The position numbers and the translations under genes were made by a program. The notes below the pieces were generated by a model. It made no database searches and was not told the DNA's origin. It worked only from the letters and a program-made list of their open reading frames with translations. This document shows, piece after piece, positions 36,301-45,478 of a stretch of DNA of 64,000 nucleotides. The DNA is from Lineus longissimus (Eukaryota > Nemertea > Pilidiophora > Heteronemertea > Lineidae), in the NCBI RefSeq assembly GCF_910592395.1, contig NC_088324.1, positions 11,744,953 through 11,808,952 on the forward strand, in the 5' to 3' direction. The first letter of the stretch is position 1. Every line of letters begins with the position of its first letter.

Positions 36301-37984
36301 AATAACACCTCGTTAGACTTCCCTCGTATTTATCGCGCTTAAACCTCTCCTTGGGGAATGGCCAATTAAATAAGAGTCTTGCTCAAGCCATTGCTGAAGA
36401 TCTCTAGTTTGATTCGGAATATCTCCATCGTTATCGCTGTAGCTCGACGATTATCGTCCGCTAAGCGCGTTGGGTACACGGCCTGGCTGTGGAAGCGTTA
36501 TTTAAAAATCAGTGAGACAGTTCCAGACGGACTCGGGCTCTTCATCCTCGTATATCATACTCCGTCGCTTGATATTTGTTGCCTAAATGACGTCAAAATA
36601 TATTTGTGGGCCTAAATGACGTAAATAATGACTGAAAGATTCCTTGAATCTCAGGATGGATCTAATTCACGATGCGAATGTTGGTTGTGACATGCCTTAA
36701 CACTCAGACTAAAATCTTTGCCGGAAGTTATGTCTTTAAAGTTAAAATACAGTTTTGCTCCCGTCGGTACATGTGTACTCATGAGGTGCCACGCCCATCC
36801 TAAGAGCTGTCCTAGAATTATCAGCATATCTTATCACTATGATCATGACGATACTCATGCTGATCTATAAAAACAAATCCCGGGATAAAAAAACCTTCTA
36901 TATGCGTAATCTTGGTGACTTTGAAATGCCTCCTCAGGGGTGGACTGTTCGCTCCTATGATACTCACCCTGAACATCATTGTCCTATACTCTCCTTAATC
37001 GTAGCCGGAGTACATGTTGATAAGATGCCAAAACCTTGGTGGTCATGATGTAAAAATGCATCTCATAAAAAATGATATAGATGTATCAGTGGCAAAAGCC
37101 TGGGTTGTTTCTTTGTTGAGAAAGACAATACGTTTCTCCTTATCATTTTGACACCGATCGCAAGTTAAGTGAACTGATTTCAAAGTGAAAGTAGGCGAAA
37201 GATTCTCACGATTGCGATCGCAACCTCTTAACTAACAGTTACTCTGAATGTCTGAACAAGCTCATGAACCAATTTTGATAGTGCCAAGTTGTTAACCTTG
37301 GTTTCAAAGTCACCCTTGTTAATGGTAATTCAGTATTGTAGTACTAAATTAACCTATTTATAACTTGATTATGCACGTGACGACTGCCTAACTGAGGACA
37401 TCTGTACCAATATTTTGCATTTGATTAATAGTATTTACCTCATCAGGACAGGATCACTTCGCTGCTGGCAGAACAATCGTTTTCAGAGACGTTCCCGCAG
37501 CATTTTCAGTCAGAAGTTTACTCATCCATGGTAGGTAGCAAGATGCGTCACATCATTTCATCTGTGAGAGTCATATTACTAGAAGTCGTAGTGTTACTAG
37601 TCGTATTACCCCCCCCCCAAAAGACCCACTGGTAAAAATCTTCCCCAGCATTATATTTATATCGTGGTTGTCGTCCCAGCGTGGTTGTGAAAACACCGAC
37701 GATGACGCCATTACATAGCCTGACACAGAACATATTGCATCTGGTTAAGAGGCGTGGTTAACCCCACTTTCGTGGACAACACCACTTTCGTGGACTTAAG
37801 TATGCGTACGGCATTATACCTAGTGATCTCGTGATTTACTGATGTAGAGATGCTTCCACGACAGATAAGATTTTTTTCGACAAATCACTGATTATTTTTG
37901 ACGTCACGCGCCATCTGTCAATTAGATTTCAATTTAGGTTTTGACCACAACACTCACAATGCTTTCAAATTCCTCTTTTTCTAG
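33346..37984. other. Long intergenic region between the death-domain gene and the P450 cluster
   Basis: 4.6 kb with short frames only. It should hold the non-coding 5' exon(s) of the death-domain gene (minus) and of the first P450 gene (plus), but I cannot place their starts. I see no domain, RNA gene or clear repeat array. A run of C lies at 37611-37618. Confidence 0.4.
37370..37381. promoter_or_regulatory. E-box block upstream of first P450 gene
   Basis: TATGCACGTGAC, with AACTTG before it and GAGGAC after it, about 620 bp upstream of the start codon. The same arrangement occurs upstream of the second P450 gene (40044-40055). CACGTG is the core site of bHLH factors. A regulatory role is inferred from conservation between the two otherwise diverged upstream regions. 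Confidence 0.35.
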
Positions 37985-37992
37985 GTGTGAGC

Positions 37993-39492
37993 ATGAATCC
38001 AGTCCTGAACGCGCTGATCATCATTGGTATGATATACACCTTGGTAAAGTTCCTACATTGGTATTTCGGAAAGGCAAGGCGAATTATACAGTTGACCTCT
38101 GCCATCCCGGCGCCTTCAAGGAATTGGTTCTGGGGCTCCCTGCATCAACATCCAGGCATTACGGAAAAAACGCTGACGTGGTACGTCGATTTGTCCAAAA
38201 AGTACGGAGATATTTACAAGATATGGTTTGGACCTTTCATCCCTCAGATTCATATTGCGAGTCCGGAGCTAGCCAAAGTTATTCTGAAGACGGCGGAGCC
38301 GAAGCCGCTGGATATTCCAGGTTACGGCGTGGTCCAGCCGTGGCTTGGCACTGGCCTCTTACTGAGTGATGGTGACGTCTGGCACAGGAATCGCCATCTT
38401 CTGACCCCAGCCTTCCACTTCGATATGCTGAAGACGTACGCTGATGTTTTTCGGCGCACTACAGATAGCCTCATTAATGTCTTCGACTCGTTGGCGGAGA
38501 GAGGTGACAGTTTTGACATCTTCAAACCAATGGGGCTGCTCACCCTGGATACTGTCCTTCAGTGTGTCTGCTCATTCTACGAAGATATCCAGCATCTTGG
38601 TGAGAACCACATGATTGTCAAACTGACCCATGATGCTTTGAGTTTGGCAATTTATAGAAGTCTTAAGCCTTATCTCTGGTCTGATATTACTTTTTACATT
38701 TCGCCTACAGGAATGCGCTTCAGGACTGCCTGCCAAAATTTCCATGCATTTACACGTGATATAATTGAGAAGCGGAAACTAGAACTAAGTGAAAATCCTG
38801 ATTTGAAACAAAAGCAAAGAGATTTTCTTGACATTCTTCTCGTTGCCAGGGACGAGGATGGTAGAGGATTAAAAGACGACGAAATCGAGGCGGAAGTCAA
38901 TAATTTCGTGTTCGCAGGCCATGACACCACTTCCAGCACACTCTCGTGGGCATTATACGCTCTAACCGAACACCAAGACTTTCAAGAGGCGTGCAGGAGG
39001 GAAATTCGCGAGATACTAAAAGATCGTGACTCGGACGAAATCCAGTTTGATGATCTACCGAAACTTACAAACCTGACCATGGGGATAAAGGAAACCTTGC
39101 GCTACTTCGGGACGGTGCCTATGATATCACGAAAACTCACCCGGGACATTCAAGTCGGGGATCACCTCCTCCCTAGCGGAGTGGACGTCAACATCATGCT
39201 GTTTTTAATCCACAGACATCCCAGCGTGTGGGAGAAGCCGGACGAATTCATCCCTGAGAGATTCAGCGCCGACAACGCCGTCAATCGTGACCCGTTCGCA
39301 TTCGTTCCATTTTCGGCTGGGCCTAGGAATTGCATCGGACAGAACTTCGCCATGAATCTGATGAAGGTGACCCTGGCTCGCATTCTGAATCGGTACATCG
39401 TCACTTACGATGCGACTCACCCGATTGTGAAGGTGCCCGAAGCTACCATTAGGACCGAGAGCGGTCTTTGGTTGAAGCTAGAAAGAATTTAA
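37993..39492 (+). CDS. Cytochrome P450, CYP4 family (4F-like), tandem copy 1
   Basis: 499 residues in one uninterrupted exon, full length for a microsomal CYP4. Residues ~4-24 form the N-terminal membrane anchor (LNALIIIGMIYTLVKFL), placing it on the ER membrane. The I-helix reads FVFAGHDTTSS, with Ala308 where many CYP4 enzymes have the Glu that links to haem. The ExxR motif is ETLR (367-370), the PERF motif is present, and the haem loop is PFSAGPRNCIGQ with Cys447 as iron ligand. CYP4 enzymes typically omega-hydroxylate fatty acids and eicosanoids; the substrate here is unknown. A TTTTTCTAG acceptor 8 bases before the ATG suggests a non-coding first exon. The ATG at 37993 is chosen over a GTG in the same frame. 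It is about 85-90% identical in protein to the next gene. Confidence 0.92.
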   Translation: MNPVLNALIIIGMIYTLVKFLHWYFGKARRIIQLTSAIPAPSRNWFWGSLHQHPGITEKTLTWYVDLSKKYGDIYKIWFGPFIPQIHIASPELAKVILKTAEPKPLDIPGYGVVQPWLGTGLLLSDGDVWHRNRHLLTPAFHFDMLKTYADVFRRTTDSLINVFDSLAERGDSFDIFKPMGLLTLDTVLQCVCSFYEDIQHLGENHMIVKLTHDALSLAIYRSLKPYLWSDITFYISPTGMRFRTACQNFHAFTRDIIEKRKLELSENPDLKQKQRDFLDILLVARDEDGRGLKDDEIEAEVNNFVFAGHDTTSSTLSWALYALTEHQDFQEACRREIREILKDRDSDEIQFDDLPKLTNLTMGIKETLRYFGTVPMISRKLTRDIQVGDHLLPSGVDVNIMLFLIHRHPSVWEKPDEFIPERFSADNAVNRDPFAFVPFSAGPRNCIGQNFAMNLMKVTLARILNRYIVTYDATHPIVKVPEATIRTESGLWLKLERI

Positions 39493-40979
39493 TCTCCCTG
39501 ACGGAAAGATAGACTGTCATGTTGATCTTTAATACAGAGTAAATCGTTTCACAGATGTATCGACTTTAAATCATGCAAGTGTCGAGTCTTCGGCCTTTCT
39601 GAGAATCTGAGGAAAGGCAGGGAACATGTGTGGAAAAAGAGCGTGTTCGCGAAGAGTTGTACATGTTCATGCATTGTGGCGAGAAAAACCAACTTAAAAT
39701 TTTTAAAATTGTAGAACGGGAAGTTTACGATATATCTACATGAACTTTTGCAGTATTGAGACTTCTGACACTTGAATGAACACAATATTGCTAATTTTGA
39801 TTTGTCTTATTCAATACAGCGTTATTTATAAAAAGAATTAAGCAAGAATATTTTATATTCTGTCGGTATAAATATTTGAGGATATACCAATAAACATGAA
39901 AATTATTGATTCTCTCCCACTATTTCGTCGCTTATTGTTTGACATAATCGATTGTATACCACTAGAGTTGCCTACTCTCATTTGACTCGTTATAGACACC
40001 ATCCACATATGAGTCTTATTACTGTTGACCTTGTTAACTTGGCTATGCACGTGACCTCTTTATCGAGGACGCCTTCGTTTTCAGTCCATACATTTTATAC
40101 AACGGAACTGTATCATAAGGCTTGGGGTGCTCATGCATCGGAACCATAGACGTTTACGGATCATTTTTCAGGCCCGGCACCTATGGTAGGTATCCCGCAA
40201 TAGGAAGCGCGATTCAGTACATATTTGATAAATCGTGTTGATTAAGCTATATCGGGTTTATGTCCTATGCCAACTCGACACTTATATCGTACATGTACGG
40301 TATGTGTATATTGTGTATGGCGATTCCAGTGGTGCTCAACATAAATTTTGAAGCCTGTATTGTCACAGGGAGCATTGCTGGTTAGACCAATGGTACTATA
40401 TAATATGTACATATCGTTATCAAAAGTGAGAGGTGTCTCGTACCGAGTGTGAGGTTGGCCGTTGGGCTGCAGAGCGATTTGCCCTACTTGGTACATTGCC
40501 TGGTTGGTCAATAGAGATTTTAACCTCTTAGTGACCTGGCGTTATCAACGTCAAGTTTATAATGACTAACTTGATCTAAACACCACGGCCGTGTTGGATT
40601 TTGTTCGATTGGGCATGTTGGGTCTAATACGTGTGGTTCTCAGTTTATTTCATGCACTGACCTTCTGTTAAATGATCGTTATCAGCGAGAGTGAGGTCTG
40701 GAGCCCTGACAATCTGGGATCCTGACCACACTCTCACGGCCAAAACTGACATCTGGCGGAGCAAGGGTAGGCCTATTAATTGTATTGTATCTCATATGCA
40801 AATTGAACGTTTTCCCCAATCCATGAGCGGCTGCCTTGACGAATGTTGAGGTCTTTTAGTTAATAGAATTGATATCAATATGAAAAGCTTCTGACTAATT
40901 CCCAAGTATGCACCCTCGTGATACGATTTGACAAAAAACACGTTTTCACAAAATCCCGCTTTCATTTCCAGGTGTCACG
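39493..40979. other. Spacer between the two tandem P450 genes
   Basis: No coding region. It contains the 3' end of copy 1 and the promoter and probable 5' non-coding exon of copy 2. An AATAAA lies near 39889. The spacer is not recognisably homologous to the region upstream of copy 1 except for the E-box block. Confidence 0.45.
40044..40055. promoter_or_regulatory. E-box block upstream of second P450 gene
   Basis: TATGCACGTGAC preceded by AACTTG and followed by GAGGAC, as upstream of copy 1. It lies about 930 bp from the start codon. Regulatory role inferred only. Confidence 0.35.
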
Positions 40980-42479
40980 ATGAATCAAATCTTCAACGCC
41001 CTCACCATCATAGGACTGGTGTACGTCCTAGTGAAGTTCCTACGTTGGTATTTTGGCAAAGCGAGGCGAATTATACAGTTGACCTCTGACATCCAAGCGC
41101 CATCAAGGAATTGGTTCTGGGGCTCCCTGCATCAACATCCCGGTCTTTCTGAAAAAACGCTGACGTGGTACGAAGATTTGTCCAAAAAGTACGGAGATAT
41201 TTACAAGATATGGTTTGGACCTTTCTTACCCCAGATTCATATTGCAAGTCCGGAGCTAGCCAAAGTTATTCTGAGGACGGCGGAGCCGAAGCCGCTGGAT
41301 ATTCCAGGTTACGGCGTGGTCCAGCCGTGGATTGGCACTGGCCTCTTGCTGAGTGATGGAGACCTCTGGCATAGAAACCGCCATCTTCTGACCCCAGCCT
41401 TCCACTTCGACATGCTGAAGACGTACTCCGATGTCTTTAGCCGCTCTACGGAGAGCCTTATTAGTGTCTTCGACTCGTTGGAGGAGAGAGGTGACAGTTT
41501 TGACATCTTCAAACCAATGGGGCTAATGACCTTGGATACTGTCCTTCAGTGTGTCTGCTCATTCTACGGAGACATCCAGCATCTTGGAGAAAACCACAGG
41601 ATTGTAAAACTAACCCATGATGCTTTAACATTGGCGATTCAAAGAGGACTGACGCCGTATCTTTGGCCTGATATGATTTTTTACATGACACCAACAGGAA
41701 TGCGCTTTAAGACTGCCTGTCGACAGTTTCAGGCATTCAATCGAGATATCATCCAGAGACGTAGAGTGGAATTGGATGAAAATCCAGATTTTAAAGAAAG
41801 GCACAGGGATTTTCTTGACCTGCTTCTGGTTGCCAGGGACGAGGATGGTCAAGGGTTGAAAGATGAAGAAATCGAGGCTGAGGTAAACACATTCATGTTC
41901 GCCGGCCATGACACTACATCCAGCACACTCTCGTGGGCATTATACGCTCTAGCCGAACACCAAGACTTTCAAGAGACATGCAGGAGGGAAATTCGCGAGA
42001 TACTAAAAGATCGTGACTCGGACGAAATCCAGTTTGATGATCTTCCGAAACTTACACACGTGATCATGGGGATAAAGGAAACCTTGCGCTACTTCGGGAC
42101 GGTGCCTATGATATCACGAAAACTCACCCGGGACATTCAAGTCGGGGATCACCTCCTCCCTAGCGGAGTGGACGTCAACATCATGCTGTTTTTAATCCAC
42201 AGACATCCCAGCGTGTGGGAGAAGCCGGACGAATTCATCCCTGAGAGATTCAGCGCTGACAACGCCGTCAATCGTGACCCGTTCGCATTCGTTCCATTTT
42301 CGGCTGGGCCTAGGAATTGCATCGGACAGAACTTCGCCATGAATCTGATGAAGGTGACTCTGGCTCGGATTCTGAATCGGTACATCGTCACTTACGATGC
42401 GACTCACCCGATTGTGAAAGTACCCGAAGCAGTCCTAAGGACCAAGAGCGGTCTCTGGTTGAAGCTAGAGCGAACTTAA
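40980..42479 (+). CDS. Cytochrome P450, CYP4 family (4F-like), tandem copy 2
   Basis: 499 residues in one exon, collinear with copy 1 without insertion or deletion. It has an N-terminal anchor, I-helix FMFAGHDTTSS (Ala308), ETLR, PERF, and PFSAGPRNCIGQ with Cys447. Most amino-acid differences from copy 1 lie between about residues 200 and 300, the F-G helix region that usually shapes substrate access. About 330 bases around the K-helix to haem loop are almost identical in DNA, even at silent sites. A CATTTCCAG acceptor 8 bases before the ATG again points to a non-coding first exon. A role in fatty-acid or xenobiotic hydroxylation is inferred from the family. Confidence 0.92.
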   Translation: MNQIFNALTIIGLVYVLVKFLRWYFGKARRIIQLTSDIQAPSRNWFWGSLHQHPGLSEKTLTWYEDLSKKYGDIYKIWFGPFLPQIHIASPELAKVILRTAEPKPLDIPGYGVVQPWIGTGLLLSDGDLWHRNRHLLTPAFHFDMLKTYSDVFSRSTESLISVFDSLEERGDSFDIFKPMGLMTLDTVLQCVCSFYGDIQHLGENHRIVKLTHDALTLAIQRGLTPYLWPDMIFYMTPTGMRFKTACRQFQAFNRDIIQRRRVELDENPDFKERHRDFLDLLLVARDEDGQGLKDEEIEAEVNTFMFAGHDTTSSTLSWALYALAEHQDFQETCRREIREILKDRDSDEIQFDDLPKLTHVIMGIKETLRYFGTVPMISRKLTRDIQVGDHLLPSGVDVNIMLFLIHRHPSVWEKPDEFIPERFSADNAVNRDPFAFVPFSAGPRNCIGQNFAMNLMKVTLARILNRYIVTYDATHPIVKVPEAVLRTKSGLWLKLERT

Positions 42480-43966
42480 TTACAAGTACAGTGTACTGGT
42501 CGACCTGTTGTATCCTGGACCACCATTTTAAGGTCGTCTACACGCTCCTAGCCAGTTCACTTGCCTGGAGTAGGAGTGACTGATCGACCATGCGCTTAAT
42601 AACAGCTTATATGAAAGTATCACAACTTGTTCTTTGCCAGTCATTTTTTTATGAAATAGAAAATGATTGGAGAGATGAACGATCAAATCATTAAACCTTT
42701 TAAAAATCATACAGGTAGCTCCGGTTTTATACACTTGGTCAGGATCTCGAAAATGATGGAAACGGACATGTTTACATGGAAGTCCATGCAGCAAGGTCTC
42801 TGTAATCACGGACACGGACTCGTTTACATGTATAGAAGTCCGTGCTGAAATCAATGACGAATCCTCAAAGAAACTGGGGGAATGAAACGATGTTTATCAT
42901 ATAGATCTTAACATTTTAGGAATCGCTCAGGAATCCGCCGGGAAGTAAAATGGCTTTATAATGAAAACGGCGGGTGGTAGCCAACGGGGTAGGTTGGTAG
43001 TTGATCCCAGCTATCAAAGCCTGCTACTGCACCCAATATGAATAATTCCTGTTTGTATCAATGTTTTGGTGATAACATCTTAGGGTCCATGAACAGGCCA
43101 CCATTTTAAGGTTTTTCATACTTATACAGACCTGATAAATAAAGCTTGCCTTAATTGAGTATGAGTGGTTGGTTGTAATAATATTCAGTACTATTATATC
43201 TCGTTGTTCTTTAATTTTAATTGACAATCTAAAGAAATTAAGATTGTGATTTACTGTAGTGTGATACCGGACCAGCCTTGTCTCATGCACCGGATTTTAC
43301 GAGTAATAGCCTACATCTATTGCAGGTTTCCGCCCATGCCTAGGACAGGGAAGCACAGCCTCTGATAAATCGTTGCCCCATCGTTCTGCGCTGTGTGTCA
43401 AACCTCTCGCCTTATAGTTCTGGTCGACTGTGTAAAAGCTCAATTCAAATGCAGCACTTGCCATCCGTTTGATATCCTTTTAAAGGAACTTTAATTGATT
43501 CGTATCTGTCCATGGTTCGTTTTAAAAACGTTTGGTGCAACATGAATTGTATTTAGGCTTGTGATTCATGTTGGTGAATTGGGGATGGGGTTGGTGCTCG
43601 CATCAGTCGTAAGTTAACTAAAGTAAAGATCTGGCCCAATTTTCCCCACAAAGGCTTGAGTGACTTTTTACCTCAGTATGTTTTTTTTTTCTTCGATATC
43701 GTCAATAAAGTATTTTTCTGAAGTGTTTGACATTTCAGCTCTTAGATAGAAGGAAAACGTGTTATCCGTAATTTTCTTCACGCACAACCCATGGGCCAAA
43801 AAAGCCCTTTCCCGCCAATTGAGTACTCGCTGAGTTCGGTCTTTACGTTTTGAGACTAATACTCATTTTCTCTGTTCAGTCAGACAGGTTACACCAAATG
43901 AGACCCTGAACGAATTTGATTTAATTTGAATTATTGTTTGTCTGCACACGGTAGTTTCCTTTCCAT
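42480..43966. other. Spacer between convergent P450 genes
   Basis: 3' flanks of copy 2 (plus) and of the minus-strand P450. An AATAAA on the plus strand near 43137 may end the copy 2 transcript. No gene recognised. Confidence 0.45.
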
Positions 43967-45478
43967 CTAATCTACATTGAGAGGTTCAAATGTTAACCAC
44001 AGGCCATTTTCAGTCTTCAAAACAGCTACAGGTAACCTCTTAGGTGGGCGTGTCTCGTCCAATCCAATCCGGAAATTTCGGATAAGTTTCGAAAGAACGA
44101 CTTTCATTCCATTCAAGGCAAAGTTCTGACCGATGCAATTCCGTGGGCCGGCAGAAAATGGCACAAAGGCATAGGTGTCTCTCTTTGCGACCTCATCTGG
44201 AAGGAATCGATCCGGTCTATAAGTTTCTGGGTCCACCCAAACATCCGGTTGCATGTGGATGACAAACAGCATGATGTTGACCAACATTCCTTTCGGTATC
44301 AAGTGACCATTGATTTCGAGATCTCTGGTAGTGTATCGCGAAATCATAGGAACAGTGGTTTGCAGCCGCATGGTTTCTTTGATGCACATCGTCAGGTAGG
44401 TTAGCTTGGTGATGTCATCCCATTCCATCTCGTCTCCTTCGCGTCCCTGCATGATGCTGTTGATCTCTGTCCTGCATTTTGCCTGGTGTTCTGGATGCTT
44501 TCCCAATTGGTACAATGTCCATGAGATGGCGCTTGAAGTGGTGTCATGACCAGCGAACATAAAGGTATTCACCTCGGCCCTGATCTCATCTTCGGTCAAA
44601 CCATTCCCGTCCTCGTCCCGAGCCTTTAAAAGGATCTCTAGAAAATCATGATGAACCTTCTTCTCCATGTTGTATTTGTCGGAATCTTCAAGTTCCTGTT
44701 TTCTTGCGCTTATTATATCTCGTGAGATATCGTTAAACTCCTTACAGACGACCTTGTACCTTCTTCCCAAAGGCGACAACCACCAAATAATTTCCGGCCA
44801 ATAAAATGGGTTAAAGCATCGCTTGAGACCAATGGTCACTGCTTCATGCGATAGCTTTACAATTGGCTGGCTTTCGCCAAGTTCCTGAATGTCAAGGTCG
44901 TACGAGAAGGCACAACGGAGGATGGTGTCTAGGCTGAATAGACCAGCTGGCTGAAAGATGTCGAATGGTTTCCCATCTTGCGCGATAAGACCACATCGCT
45001 GGACCATTTTATCTGCAGTTACGTTAAATACCTTTAAATATTTCTTGAGCATTTCAAAATGGAAAACTGGAGTGAGCAGACGACGGTTTCGATGCCATTG
45101 TTCGCCTTCTGAGACGACAAGACCGCGGCCTAACCAGGGCAGAAGGGTACCGTAGCCTGGGATATTCAACGGTTTAGGCTCACTTGAACGTAGGACTTCT
45201 TTCGCAGAGTCCGGATGGCTGAGATAAAGCTGTGGTTCAAGTCCGTGAAAGAGGCGGAAGATCTTCCCACATTTGGCAACAGCTGCTAACCACCAGTAGA
45301 GACAGCCCTCGTTGACCCCCGGATGGTCGATAAGGTTCCCGAATAACCAGTGTTTTGGAGGGTAGGGAAGGGAGGCCGATTTCTGTGTCAGTGGGCGGAT
45401 GAAGTGGAAGTAGTATCTGTATAGGCGGTAGAGTGAGTAGAGGACGAGACAGACTACTGTGATTGTCAAGAGCTGCAT
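43967..45478 (-). CDS. Cytochrome P450, CYP4 family, third gene
   Basis: 503 residues in one exon on the minus strand. It starts MQLLTITVVCLVLYSLYRLY, a membrane anchor. The frame is open further upstream, but a TATTTCCAG acceptor sits 8 bases before this ATG, which marks the true exon border. I-helix FMFAGHDTTSS (Ala309 in place of the haem-linked Glu), ETMR, and PFSAGPRNCIGQ with Cys448 are all intact. Clearly related to the two plus-strand genes but only about half identical, so it is an older duplicate. ER-bound monooxygenase; substrate unknown. Confidence 0.92.
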   Translation of the reverse strand: MQLLTITVVCLVLYSLYRLYRYYFHFIRPLTQKSASLPYPPKHWLFGNLIDHPGVNEGCLYWWLAAVAKCGKIFRLFHGLEPQLYLSHPDSAKEVLRSSEPKPLNIPGYGTLLPWLGRGLVVSEGEQWHRNRRLLTPVFHFEMLKKYLKVFNVTADKMVQRCGLIAQDGKPFDIFQPAGLFSLDTILRCAFSYDLDIQELGESQPIVKLSHEAVTIGLKRCFNPFYWPEIIWWLSPLGRRYKVVCKEFNDISRDIISARKQELEDSDKYNMEKKVHHDFLEILLKARDEDGNGLTEDEIRAEVNTFMFAGHDTTSSAISWTLYQLGKHPEHQAKCRTEINSIMQGREGDEMEWDDITKLTYLTMCIKETMRLQTTVPMISRYTTRDLEINGHLIPKGMLVNIMLFVIHMQPDVWVDPETYRPDRFLPDEVAKRDTYAFVPFSAGPRNCIGQNFALNGMKVVLSKLIRNFRIGLDETRPPKRLPVAVLKTENGLWLTFEPLNVD

